Assembly: GCF_016925535.1 (NCBI RefSeq)
Contig: NZ_CP070496.1
Coordinates: 1 to 64,000, forward strand
From: Natronoglycomyces albus
GTDB lineage: Bacteria > Actinomycetota > Actinomycetes > Mycobacteriales > Micromonosporaceae
Length of the DNA stretch: 64,000 bases
Direction of reading: 5' to 3'
The position numbers and the translations under genes were made by a program. The notes below the pieces were generated by a model. It did not search any database and was not told the DNA's origin. It saw only the letters and a list, made by a program, of their open reading frames with translations. Shown piece after piece: positions 40,025 to 48,638 of this stretch. Every line of letters starts with the position of its first letter. The first letter of the stretch is position 1.

Positions 40025-40078
40025 GGGTAGAAAAGTTTTTCTTGCCAGGGTTGACAGGTAAGCCGCACGCTAGTGGGC

Positions 40079-41662
40079 ATGACAAACTCAGCAACAGATA
40101 TCAAACTGCGCAAACCAGAAGAACTCATCACAGTTATCCCATATCTTCTCGGGTTTCACCCTGAGCACAGCCTGGTGGTCGTTGGCATGGCTGGGCAAGA
40201 GGTGCGGTGCGTGGTCCGCACTGACGTGCCGGATTCAGGCACCCCGTCCTCCCCTGGCACCGAAGGCGGCCCGTCCTCCAATAGCGCGCGTGGACGCCAG
40301 CGGCACAAAACCGCCGCCTGTGCGGGGCCCAGCGATGAGGACTGCCCGGCCCCAGTGACGCAGACTCACCGCGCCTGCGAATGTCGCATGCGTGCCACGG
40401 CGACGAAGATCCGCCGTCGCACCGACAACAACGGCCCGGCTCGTCCCTGGAAACAAGGCGCGAGTAAAGCCGGCGTACCTGGACGGTTGGGCACCAACCC
40501 GAACGGGGCACCCGCTGGCATCGCGGCGCTGAATCGGATGCTGCGCTCACGCGGCTGCACTGGCACGCCTCGACCCTCGGATGAGGTCGCGGCCGCGCCG
40601 GAGGTGGATCTCGCCCCAGCTGATGGGTCTGTATCCGCGACAGCGGAGCCACCGACGCGGCCCGCCACAGAGACTGCTGCCGAACCAAGCCCGCCTCAGC
40701 CAGTCGAAAGCGGCAAGGCCCCCACGCCGATTCGCCGCCTCGGGGGAACGACCGAGATCGCCACGGTGCCGACTGTCGAGTTGGTCAATGACTTCGACGT
40801 GATGTACCTGCCTGATCCCGACCAAGATGCGCCGCCAGCGTCGATCTCCTATCCGGACTTGTCCGCGTTCCTGCTTGAGAACGGCTGTGACAGGGCCATC
40901 CTCGTAGGCTATGGGGCGAAGAGCCCGGTGAAGCGAGCCGTTGGTCGCTTCGGCACTCGGCTGGCCGCCTGCGGTGTGAAGGTGGTGGCTGGGCTCCGGG
41001 TGTGGGGCGACCGTTGGTGGTCTGTGCAGTGCGAGAAGGACGACTGCTGCACTAAACAAGGCAGGCCGATCCCCGAGACCTCGGCGGCGGCGACTTCGCT
41101 GATTTCGATGGGCAGTGCTGCTCTGAGCAGCCGGGAAGAGATGGCGGGGCAGTTGCGGCGGGTAGACGAGGAGACCTACCGCCAGGTTCGCAAAGCGACC
41201 GGAGAGCTTCTGACCGAGCAGCTTGACGACGTGCGTGACTGGTCGGAGGTGGTGGCCGATGAGATTGCGGCGGTGGGCTTTTGGATGGACCAGAAGCATC
41301 TTCCGCCGGTTTCCGATATCGCCGCCTTGTCTTTGTCGCTAGCGGATACTCATGTGCGTGGGGCCGCGCTGGAACGCATTAACCGTGAACCGGGGAGCGG
41401 CCGACTGGATCTGTGGGTCTGGTTGGTACGGCATATGGACGACGCTTTCGTGGCGCCCGCAGCGACTTTGGCGGGGTTTTGCGCCTATCGCTTGGGCAAT
41501 GGAATCTTCGCGACCATGGCGCTGGAGAGGGCATTGCAATCGGATCCGCAGTACAAGCTCGCGGAGATCTTGCTGAAGCTGCTGCGGTCTGGGGTGTCGC
41601 CGGAGACTTTGGGGCAGCTCTTGGAAGGGCCGAGTTTGGAGGGGCCGAGTTTGGTGACCTGA
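40079..41662 (+). CDS. DUF4192 domain protein with a long Cys/Arg/Pro-rich insert
   Basis: DUF4192 proteins are common in actinobacteria and of unknown function. The N-terminal signature KLRKPEELITVIPYLLGFHPEHSLVVVG and the later DRAILVGYG, RWWSVQCEKDDCCTKQGRPIP and C-terminal FCAYRLGNGIFATMALERAL segments define the family. Between about residues 52 and 235 an insert of roughly 180 residues, rich in Cys, Arg, Pro and Gly, separates the two parts of the first subdomain. No frameshift is needed to read through. No ribosome binding site is visible, so a leaderless message is possible (ATG 40079; GTG 40073 is an alternative). Confidence 0.82.
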   Translation: MTNSATDIKLRKPEELITVIPYLLGFHPEHSLVVVGMAGQEVRCVVRTDVPDSGTPSSPGTEGGPSSNSARGRQRHKTAACAGPSDEDCPAPVTQTHRACECRMRATATKIRRRTDNNGPARPWKQGASKAGVPGRLGTNPNGAPAGIAALNRMLRSRGCTGTPRPSDEVAAAPEVDLAPADGSVSATAEPPTRPATETAAEPSPPQPVESGKAPTPIRRLGGTTEIATVPTVELVNDFDVMYLPDPDQDAPPASISYPDLSAFLLENGCDRAILVGYGAKSPVKRAVGRFGTRLAACGVKVVAGLRVWGDRWWSVQCEKDDCCTKQGRPIPETSAAATSLISMGSAALSSREEMAGQLRRVDEETYRQVRKATGELLTEQLDDVRDWSEVVADEIAAVGFWMDQKHLPPVSDIAALSLSLADTHVRGAALERINREPGSGRLDLWVWLVRHMDDAFVAPAATLAGFCAYRLGNGIFATMALERALQSDPQYKLAEILLKLLRSGVSPETLGQLLEGPSLEGPSLVT

Positions 41663-41732
41663 CTGTCGTCGTAGGTGGCGGGCATTCGAGCGGGCTGGCC
41701 CGGTGATCGGTCCGTTGCCTGGGGGTGAGCTT

Positions 41733-41764
41733 GGTTGCCGACCGCTAAAAAGCGGACGGCAACC
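41733..41764 (+). terminator. Terminator after the DUF4192 gene
   Basis: GGTTGCCGACCGCT (41733-41746) pairs with 41751-41764 with one mismatch around an AAAA loop, 70 bases after the stop. Confidence 0.7.
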
Positions 41765-41768
41765 ACTT

Positions 41769-41792
41769 GGCCTTGCGCATATGCGCAAGGCC
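41769..41792. repeat. 24-bp perfect palindrome centred on GCATATGC
   Basis: Bases 41769-41792 form a continuous palindrome: GGCCTTGCGCAT followed by its exact complement. It sits five bases after the DUF4192 terminator. It may be a second terminator for either strand or a protein-binding site. Confidence 0.8.
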
Positions 41793-41851
41793 CCGTTCAC
41801 TCTCGCTCGGACGGGGCATGCTGTGGCTGGATTTGCCGCCCGGTCCGGTCT

Positions 41852-42165
41852 CTACGTGAGGGTCGTGGCTAGCAATCGGCCGCCCGCAAGGTCAAGGTGA
41901 TGAATGGCGCTAGCGGCGCCTTCGGCGTCGTGGGTGGCATGAACGACAGTCACTGGGCGGGAGCTCCCCGGGGTCAGAAAGGCATTGAGGTGTTCTTTGG
42001 CGTCAGCGTCGGGTCCGGTGGTGGCCTGCGTCAGGCAGGAGTTAGGTCTGATTGCTGGGCAAGCCCGTGGGGCAGAAGGACGCGCAGGAGCTGCCCTCCT
42101 CAGAAAGTGCCTAGACGGCGACCTCGCACCCGGTGACCTCACCGCCGAGACCGAGTTGCCAAACT
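41852..42165 (-). pseudogene. Decayed ABC transporter ATPase C-terminus (zinc AztA-like)
   Basis: On the minus strand, spread over frames, the order of ABC ATPase motifs can be read. First comes a GLGGEV stretch, then a damaged LSGGQ signature (about 42105-42091, stop TGA in place of Ser or a one-base shift), then LLRVLLPHGLAQQSD. A Walker B-like LLLPDEATTG appears if single extra bases at about 42042 and 42028 are ignored. Then follow PDADAKEHLNAFL, the H-loop TVVHATHD and LDLAGGRLL at the end. The HATHD-GGRL tail resembles AztA-type zinc importer ATPases. The N-terminal half is absent, so this is a truncated, frameshifted remnant. Confidence 0.75.
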
Positions 42166-42247
42166 CTGCCACTGAGATGACGGGGATCTAGTCGCGCCGC
42201 GCACATCGCGCGGCCGCCGCGGCTCGGATATAGACGAAACGTGCCGG

Positions 42248-43165
42248 CTAGACGACCGTTGTCGTGCTCGGGTTGAGGTTTCCGGTCTGCCACAGAGTCA
42301 GCATCACCATGACAACAACCAAGGCGGCGAACAGTATCCAAGGCACCGTCCGGCGCTGCTGTCGGGGAGTGAAAGCCAGGATCGCGCCGCATGCGGCACC
42401 GGAGATGAGGCCACCGATATGGGCTGTCCAGGAAATATTCGGGACGATAAAGGTAATCGCGAGGTTGAGGCCCAACAGAATGTACAGCCCCGAATTGTCG
42501 CGGCTGAGCTTGCGGTTGATGACCACCAATGCGCCGAAGAGTCCAAAGATCGCACCTGAGGCACCCGCTGAAAGGGTCTGCGGGTCGGCAAAGAGGTAGG
42601 TGAGGACGGAGCCGCCCAGGCCCGCCACGAAGTAGAGCGCGACAAAACGCGCCGAGCCTAGGTCGCGTTCCAGCACTCGCCCCAGAATCCACAAGACGAC
42701 CATGTTGAAGGCCAAGTGCATGATCCCGAAGTGCAAGAACATCGAGGTGACCATGCGGTAATAGCCGCCGGAGGAAACAGATGACAGTTCGAACTCGGTG
42801 CCGAACAGGGAAACGAGGAAGTATCCGGGCGCGTTGTACATGGCACCGGCCAAGTGCAGCTGCGAGGCTCCACCCTGGAAGACGCCGACGCCGCTCACGG
42901 CGATGGTTGCGATAAACACGGCCAGGTTTATGCCGATGAGTGTCTTTGTCGCAAGGCCGTTCGCCCCCGAGACGCTGCCTCCGAAGGTCGAGCGCGCTTG
43001 CCGCATCGACTTTCGACCTTCGGAGACACAGTCGGGGCATTGGTAGCCCACGGGAGCCTCGGTCATGCAGTCAGGACAGATCGGCCGGTCACAGCGGACA
43101 CAGCGGATGTAGGTTTCCTTTTTCTTGTGCCGGTAACAGACCGGTACTGACTGCGCGTTGTCCAT
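42248..43165 (-). CDS. Rhomboid-family intramembrane serine protease
   Basis: The 305-residue protein has an N-terminal cysteine-rich zinc-ribbon-like region (CYRHKKKETYIRC, CDRPICPDC, YQCPDC; residues 9-45). Six membrane helices of the rhomboid fold follow. The catalytic serine is in GASGAIFGLFG and the histidine in WTAHIGGLISGA; HLAFNMVVLWILGR supplies the conserved His/Asn of helix 2. It cleaves membrane proteins within the bilayer; the substrate is unknown. Its ATG overlaps the cyclophilin stop by one base (TAATG), implying translational coupling. Confidence 0.95.
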   Translation of the reverse strand: MDNAQSVPVCYRHKKKETYIRCVRCDRPICPDCMTEAPVGYQCPDCVSEGRKSMRQARSTFGGSVSGANGLATKTLIGINLAVFIATIAVSGVGVFQGGASQLHLAGAMYNAPGYFLVSLFGTEFELSSVSSGGYYRMVTSMFLHFGIMHLAFNMVVLWILGRVLERDLGSARFVALYFVAGLGGSVLTYLFADPQTLSAGASGAIFGLFGALVVINRKLSRDNSGLYILLGLNLAITFIVPNISWTAHIGGLISGAACGAILAFTPRQQRRTVPWILFAALVVVMVMLTLWQTGNLNPSTTTVV

Positions 43166-43683
43166 TACTTCTGGATGGTAACGCGCTCAATGACAATGTC
43201 GTTGTTCGGACGGTCCATCGCGCCGGTGGATGTCTTCGCGATCTGGTTGACCACGGCTTTGGAGTTCTCGTCGGCGACCTCACCAAAGATGGTGTGGCGA
43301 CCATTGAGGTGCGGCGTCGGTCCCACGGTGATGAAGAACTGCGAGCCGTTTGTTCCGGGCCCCGCGTTCGCCATTGCCAATAGGTGCGGCGAGCCGAAGT
43401 GAAGGTCCGGGTGGAACTCGTCGCCGAACTCGTATCCAGGGCCGCCGCGACCGGTTCCGGTCGGGTCGCCACCTTGAATCATGAATCCGTCGATCACCCG
43501 GTGGAAGATGGTGCCGTCGTAGTAGTTCCCCGCGCCCTTTTGACCGGTCTTGGGGTCGACGTACTCACGACTTCCTTCAGCCAGTCCGACGAAGTTCGCC
43601 ACCGTCTGCGGTGCGTGGTTGTCGTACAGGTTTAGTTTGATGTCACCTTGATTGGTGTGGAGCGTAGCTACAGTCACGCCCAC
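43165..43683 (-). CDS. ppiA: Cyclophilin-type peptidyl-prolyl cis-trans isomerase
   Basis: The 172-residue cytosolic enzyme accelerates prolyl isomerisation during folding. It has the cyclophilin motifs IFHRVIDGFMIQGGDPTGTG (catalytic Arg in FHRV) and ANAGPGTNGSQFFITV, plus HLNGRHTIFGEV. No signal peptide is present. GTG at 43683 is taken as the start; a second GTG two codons on is possible. It is translationally coupled to the rhomboid gene downstream, a pair conserved near oriC in many actinobacteria. Confidence 0.95.
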   Translation of the reverse strand: MGVTVATLHTNQGDIKLNLYDNHAPQTVANFVGLAEGSREYVDPKTGQKGAGNYYDGTIFHRVIDGFMIQGGDPTGTGRGGPGYEFGDEFHPDLHFGSPHLLAMANAGPGTNGSQFFITVGPTPHLNGRHTIFGEVADENSKAVVNQIAKTSTGAMDRPNNDIVIERVTIQK

Positions 43684-44322
43684 TATCGTGCCAGATGATC
43701 ATGGCAACGTCCCACCCCGATGGGGGGATGACACAACACCGACCCCATTTTTTCGACCTTCGCTCTAGCGGCTACTAAACGCTGGAGCCGTAAGTATTCC
43801 CAGTTCACACGGCTATTGGTTCTGTATTTGTGGTGAGGAATTGGGGGGAGGAGCCCCGCAGGTGCGAATCGCCACACGAGGCGTCACTGGGTCAGCCCAA
43901 TCCACGAGCGGGCCTAAACGCGATCGAACCTGTCGCCTATGCGGCTAGTCTTGGCAGTTCGCGTTGTCGTATTGGCTGTCCCAGGTGAGTTGCCACCTTT
44001 GCGTAAGACCTTGCCCTAAAGACAGGTCCTTGATACTTTCTCTCCCATTTGAGCTGACGGACGCGATTGATTGCGACAGTATGAAGGCGATAAGGAAACT
44101 GAGGTCGAGAGCGTTCGCAGCCGTGAATCCATCCAGAGACGGTGGCGCACATATGACACATCCGAGCGCAACGGCGGGCTCGGCTTTGCCACGTTGGTGA
44201 ATTGAGTGTCAACGCGGTTCTCTTCTGGCTGTTCGGAAGTCAACCACAATGTGCGTAACAGGAGTACTCTGGTGACTTACGGCCAGGTGTTGTTGCTCAT
44301 CACCTCAAATGAAGGAGGCAAT
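43684..44322. other. Divergent spacer, cyclophilin / small membrane protein
   Basis: These 640 bases lie between divergent genes and show no supported frame or strong hairpin. They should contain both promoters. Confidence 0.4.
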
Positions 44323-44730
44323 ATGGGCTTTATTAGCCGCCAATCCAGTCCGGCCCAGGAGTTCCGTGAGAACCTCTCCCGCGGAGTGGGGCATCTGCGT
44401 TGCGCAGGCGGAGCGGCCGCACGGCAGACCGCCGATTCCGTCTCGAGAGCTCGCGAAGTTGCGCGGCCAAAGCTGGACAATGCACTCGTTGTGGTCGGCG
44501 TGAAGAAGAAGCCGCGCAAGAAATGGCCGTGGGCGGTGGGCGCGATTGCGACCGGCGTCGTGATCGGAGCCGCTGGCGGTTACTTGTGGTACCGCAGCCG
44601 CAATGAGCAACTTTGCGAGCAGCTGCTCGTCGAAGAGTTGCTTGACAACGACGACGACCTGGATTTCAACCCCGAGCAGGTGGAAGACAAAGAGCTGACC
44701 GACGATCTGGTTGAGTCGGTGACGCGCTAA
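44323..44730 (+). CDS. Single-pass membrane protein, YtxH-like
   Basis: The 135-residue protein has an Arg-rich N-terminal half (AGGAAARQTADSVSRAREVARPKLDN), a basic patch KKKPRKKWPW, one membrane helix (about 72-90, AVGAIATGVVIGAAGGYLWY) and a very acidic C-terminus (LLDNDDDLDFNPEQVEDKELTDDLVE). GAAGGAGG at 44311 gives a strong start at 44323. The layout resembles YtxH-type stress or envelope proteins, but I cannot assign a family firmly. Confidence 0.82.
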   Translation: MGFISRQSSPAQEFRENLSRGVGHLRCAGGAAARQTADSVSRAREVARPKLDNALVVVGVKKKPRKKWPWAVGAIATGVVIGAAGGYLWYRSRNEQLCEQLLVEELLDNDDDLDFNPEQVEDKELTDDLVESVTR

Positions 44731-44826
44731 TTCGCGCCAACTTAGCTTGCGCCTCTCGCCGCGCCGGTGATCGATGGTGATGCCTGCGCGCTGGTTGAGA
44801 CGGCCTCGTCGGGAGACGATTCAGTA

Positions 44827-44896
44827 AGACGACTCGTATGGCCCGCCCAGAAGTGCTGAGCGCACGCTCAGACTCTGGGGCGGGCCATAGTCGTCT
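44827..44896. terminator. Long bidirectional hairpin
   Basis: AGACGAC (44827-44833) and TATGGCCCGCCC (44837-44848) pair with GGGCGGGCCATA (44878-44889) and GTCGTCT (44890-44896), with only a 3-nt bulge. An inner CTGAGCG/CGCTCAG stem fills the loop. It ends the small membrane protein gene 100 bases downstream. Confidence 0.8.
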
Positions 44897-45345
44897 GTCT
44901 ATGAAGGCGCCGCTATCCTCGTCGCCCACCAAGATCCCTGCCAGCGATGGTGCGTGACGAATCTCCACGAATGCCTTCCAGCAGACTGCTGGCAAGCGCG
45001 CGGAAATCTTGGACCGACCGTGCCGGCTCCGTCGGCGATCGGCCGGGGCAAAAAATAGTGCCGGGCCGACTTTTCGCTGCGGGGGGGAGTCAGCGAACCA
45101 GTCGACCCGGCATCAATGGGGGCGGGAATAGGTCTCCCAGCGCGAGTTTTAATCGCGCTCACAAGAATGATTCTTGCCCCCCAGTGACCGATTGTGAAGA
45201 CTTGTGGGGTGGCGGCTATGCGACATGGCGCAAAACCGCCATTTTTCGTCTACTTGTCGTCATTGACTGATTGCCGAACGTATATATGCACTGCTGAACG
45301 GTGACATATATAACACAAATGCGGGGTGTGGATGGCACGACAAAT
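44897..45345. other. Spacer between two terminators
   Basis: No gene is supported in this 450-base spacer. It includes an AT-rich patch (about 45275-45320) near the aminotransferase terminator. Confidence 0.4.
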
Positions 45346-45382
45346 GGGTGCGAAGGCCCCCGAAGAGGGACCCTTCGCACCC
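45346..45382 (-). terminator. Terminator of aminotransferase gene
   Basis: GGGTGCGAAGG (45346-45356) pairs perfectly with CCTTCGCACCC (45372-45382), 32 bases beyond the minus-strand stop. Confidence 0.75.
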
Positions 45383-45413
45383 ACCGAAGTAGGGATGAAA
45401 TCTGTTAGGGGCT

Positions 45414-46529
45414 CTACGCCTTGGTCTCCTCGACCGCTTGTGCCAGCAGTCGTACACCCTCGTCGATGCGTTCGGCCGGAACCGCCGAGTACGCCAGTCG
45501 CAGCGAGGATTCCCCGCCTTGGAGCACAAAGTCGGTGCCTTTGACTACCTGCACGCCCAGCTCGGCGGCGCGCGGTGCCACCTTGGCCACGTCCACGCCT
45601 TCGCCTAGGTCCACCCACAGGAAGTAGCCGCCATCGGGCGTGACGAATTCTGCTTGTGGCAGGTGTTTACGCAAGCTTGTCGCCAGCTGGTCGACACGCT
45701 CCTCTAGCGCCTGACATACCGTCGCGATCGACCGGTCGATATCACCAGAGGCCGCGAATTGGTAGATCGTCGCCTGCGCGAAGTTGTTCGGCGCGATGTA
45801 TACCGTCCCGGCCAGCTTCGCCACCCGGTCGATGAACTCCTTCGGGCCGATCATGTAACCGGTACGCAGGCCCGGACAGACCGTCTTGGAGAACGAAGAG
45901 GCGTACACGACCCGATCGTTGTGGTCCATCTCCTGCATCGTCGGCAGTGACTCGCCCCGGAAACGGATGTCCAGGTACGGGTCGTCTTCGAAGATCATGA
46001 AGTCGTATTCGGAGGCCAGCTCCAGCAGACGCCGTCGCTTGGTTTCCGACAGCGTCACCCCGGCCGGGTTTTGGAAGTTCGGGATGATGTGGGCCAGCGC
46101 CGGGCGCACTCCGCTTTTGAGTAGCGCCTCTAGTTCCTCGACGTTGATGCCGTCGTCATCTACCGTGACTGGGTGCAGCTGCCCTTTGCGTTGCCGCAGT
46201 CCCAGCAGGGTGCGGTCATAGGTGGGACGCTCCACGATCACCGGAGTGTCCTCGTTGACCATCAGATCGAACAGGAAGGCGTCGGCTTGCAGCGAGCCGT
46301 TGGTGACTAGGACGTTGTCCACGCTCACCTTGTGCTTGTTGGCCAGCCATTCGCGCATCTTGGGGAAGCCGTAGGCGTTGCCGTAGCCAGCAATCGCACC
46401 GGGATCTTCCTCCAGTGCCTTCCTCGAAGCGGTTTTGATGCCCTCGATGTCGACGATGTCGAGTGAGGGAGCACCACGTGAGAACGAAATTACGTCAGTA
46501 GCAGACATGACATCAAGACTAAGCGCCAT
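45414..46529 (-). CDS. PLP-dependent aminotransferase (class I/II, 2-aminoadipate-type)
   Basis: The 371-residue fold-type I aminotransferase starts with VISFSRGAPSLDIVDIEGI and has YGNAYGFPKMREWLA. The PLP lysine sits in VVYASSFSKTVCPGLRTGYM (Lys in SSFSK) and the aspartate in FMIFEDDPYLDIRF. PNFQNPAGVTLSETKRRRLL is typical of the LysN/MocR-like branch that acts on 2-aminoadipate, aromatic or branched amino acids. It lacks an N-terminal GntR domain. The exact substrate cannot be read. A second in-frame ATG at 46508 is possible; neither start has a clear ribosome binding site. Confidence 0.9.
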   Translation of the reverse strand: MALSLDVMSATDVISFSRGAPSLDIVDIEGIKTASRKALEEDPGAIAGYGNAYGFPKMREWLANKHKVSVDNVLVTNGSLQADAFLFDLMVNEDTPVIVERPTYDRTLLGLRQRKGQLHPVTVDDDGINVEELEALLKSGVRPALAHIIPNFQNPAGVTLSETKRRRLLELASEYDFMIFEDDPYLDIRFRGESLPTMQEMDHNDRVVYASSFSKTVCPGLRTGYMIGPKEFIDRVAKLAGTVYIAPNNFAQATIYQFAASGDIDRSIATVCQALEERVDQLATSLRKHLPQAEFVTPDGGYFLWVDLGEGVDVAKVAPRAAELGVQVVKGTDFVLQGGESSLRLAYSAVPAERIDEGVRLLAQAVEETKA

Positions 46530-46729
46530 GACTGGCCCGAAGAGAAGCAGGACCTGTTCAGGTCCAACAGTTACGGTTTTTGGTACTAATGTGGTCTGGC
46601 GTCCTCACCAGTTAATCCCTGCCAATCTTTGTGTGTAGCAGGAAGATCACCGTTTCTTGACACGGTGTTTCCGGGGCGGGATTTTTCACTGTGAGGCACG
46701 TTACTGACCCGCGATGAAGGGAGACGACC

Positions 46730-47254
46730 ATGCTCGACCGTCCGCAATCTCCGAATCCGTACGATTTTCTACCTAGCGTCCCGAAATTCTCGGTGACCTC
46801 GGCTGACATCGCCGATGGTGAAACTTTGGCCCCACCACAGACCGCCCAGGGCGGCAATGTGTCACCGCAGCTGTCGTGGAGCGGTTTTCCGGCCGAAACC
46901 GCCGCGTTCGCCATTACTTGCTTTGACCCGGACGCGCCGACGGCCTCGGGCTGGTGGCACTGGATGCTGCTCAACTTGCCGGTGGAGGTCACCGAACTCG
47001 AAACTGGCGCGGGCGTGGCTGGAGCAAATCTCGGCGGTGCGGTGCAACTGCGCAATGACATGGGCGAGTACTCCTTTGGAGGGGCCGCCCCGCCGCCGGG
47101 GGAACCATTCGCGCACCGCTATATCTTCGCCGTGCACGCTCTGAAGCAGAAGCTGGATGTACCGGTGGACGCCTCGTGCGCTGTCGGCGGTTTCAATATC
47201 ACCTTCAACGTGATCGGGCGCGGTCTGATCACCCCGATCTACCAGGGGTCCTAG
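46730..47254 (+). CDS. PEBP / YbhB-YbcL family protein
   Basis: The 174-residue protein has the phosphatidylethanolamine-binding fold: TLAPPQTAQGGNVSPQLSWSGFP, FAITCFDPDAPTASGWWHWMLLNLP (ligand pocket DPDAP and GxxHW), and AHRYIFAVHALKQKLDVP. The family's bacterial role is unclear. GAAGGGA lies before the ATG. The thiolase gene begins at the base after its stop, so the two are one transcription unit. Confidence 0.94.
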   Translation: MLDRPQSPNPYDFLPSVPKFSVTSADIADGETLAPPQTAQGGNVSPQLSWSGFPAETAAFAITCFDPDAPTASGWWHWMLLNLPVEVTELETGAGVAGANLGGAVQLRNDMGEYSFGGAAPPPGEPFAHRYIFAVHALKQKLDVPVDASCAVGGFNITFNVIGRGLITPIYQGS

Positions 47255-48427
47255 ATGAGCGAAGCGGTAATCGTCGCGGCGGTGCGCACCCCACTGGGGC
47301 GGCGCGGCAAAGCGTTGGCGGGTATTCACCCAGTTGACTTGGGTGCCCACGTGCTCAATGCCGTGATCGCCCGGGCCGGGGTTGAGCCTGAGGCGGTGGA
47401 CGACGTCATGATGGGGTGCGTCTCTCAGGTTGGGGAGCAGTCGTGGAACGTTGGACGCAACGCGGTTTTGGCGGCGGGTTGGCCCTTTGAGGTTCCGGCG
47501 ACCACGGTCGACCGGCAGTGTGGTTCCAGCCAACAGACGTTGCACATGGCCGCTGCGGCTGTGGAGTCCGGGCAGGCGAAAATGGTGGTCGCCGCCGGGG
47601 TTGAGTCGATGTCGCGCGTGCCCATGGGGTCTTCCGCTGGGTCCTCCGAGGGCCCGGATGGCTGGCCTTATGGCCCTTCGGTGCGGCGACGTTTCGCTGC
47701 GGAACCACACGTCAACATTGGGGTGCCGGTGCCGTTTAACCAGGGGATTTCAGCTGAGCTGGTGGCGCAAAAGTATGGCATCGACCGTCCGCGCATGGAT
47801 GCCTTCGCGCTCAGTAGCCATCAAAAAGCCCAGGCGGCTCGTTCTTCGGGGGCGTTCGCGGCCGAGATCGCGCCGGTGGGCGAGGTTCACCACGATGAGG
47901 GAATCCGGGCCGATGCGACCTTGGAGGCCTTGGCTGGACTTAAGCCCGCCTTCACGGAGGACGGGATGGTGACGGCCGGGACGTCTTCCCAGATTTCAGA
48001 TGGAGCCTCGGCGGTGCTGGTCACTACCGAGGAGCACGCGCGCGCTTTGGGGCTGCGACCCATCGCCAAGTTCAAGGCGGCCACGGTGGTCGGCTCTGAT
48101 CCGGTGATCATGCTCGATGGTCCCATCGCCGCGACGAAGCAGCTACTGGAGAAGGCCAAGGTGTCCATTGGCGATGTGGACACCTACGAGGTCAACGAAG
48201 CGTTCGCGTCGATTCCGTTGGCGTGGATGGACGCGGTTGGGGCAGATGAGGCGAAGCTCAATCCGCGCGGGGGAGCGATCGCGTTGGGCCACCCGCTGGG
48301 AGCGTCGGGGGCGCGGCTGGCTACGACCATGCTGCATCACATGCAGGCTGGTGGCGCGCAGCTGGGACTGCAGACGATGTGCGAGGGCGGCGGCATGGCC
48401 AATGCCTGCTTGCTGGAACTTCTCTGA
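47255..48427 (+). CDS. Acetyl-CoA acyltransferase (thiolase)
   Basis: The 390-residue thiolase cleaves 3-ketoacyl-CoA in beta-oxidation or condenses acetyl-CoA. The nucleophilic cysteine is Cys89 in VDRQCGSSQQTLHMAA. The C-terminal motifs are YEVNEAFAS and GGAIALGHPLGASGARL (His), with the second active-site cysteine in MCEGGGMANA. The sequence is closest in look to steroid/long-chain acyl thiolases; chain length preference is unknown. It is translated directly after the PEBP gene. Confidence 0.94.
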   Translation: MSEAVIVAAVRTPLGRRGKALAGIHPVDLGAHVLNAVIARAGVEPEAVDDVMMGCVSQVGEQSWNVGRNAVLAAGWPFEVPATTVDRQCGSSQQTLHMAAAAVESGQAKMVVAAGVESMSRVPMGSSAGSSEGPDGWPYGPSVRRRFAAEPHVNIGVPVPFNQGISAELVAQKYGIDRPRMDAFALSSHQKAQAARSSGAFAAEIAPVGEVHHDEGIRADATLEALAGLKPAFTEDGMVTAGTSSQISDGASAVLVTTEEHARALGLRPIAKFKAATVVGSDPVIMLDGPIAATKQLLEKAKVSIGDVDTYEVNEAFASIPLAWMDAVGADEAKLNPRGGAIALGHPLGASGARLATTMLHHMQAGGAQLGLQTMCEGGGMANACLLELL

Positions 48428-48447
48428 GGCAACATTCCAGGCGTTAT

Positions 48448-48474
48448 GTGGGCCCGATGCGACATCGGGCCCAC
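48448..48474 (+). terminator. Terminator after thiolase
   Basis: GTGGGCCCGATG (48448-48459) pairs perfectly with 48463-48474 over a CGA loop and is followed by TTTTT. It starts 20 bases after the stop and is a textbook intrinsic terminator. Confidence 0.95.
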
Positions 48475-48638
48475 TTTTTCGGCTATGGAGTTTGTGAACC
48501 CGCGCGGGCTGGCTGGGCGAAAGGGCCGCAGCGGCCGGGGTCCTAAGTGCTCCCTGAGGGTTCGCCTGTGTGTCGTGGCGCGAAGGGTCGATGGTCTCGG
48601 GCCAGAGAGGACGCGACCCCGAGATGCCCTGTTGGGCG

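Noticed and set aside
40051-40079. TTGACA before the DUF4192 gene as a -35 element
   Set aside because: A -10 element at 16-18 bp spacing is not recognisable, so the promoter cannot be placed with confidence.
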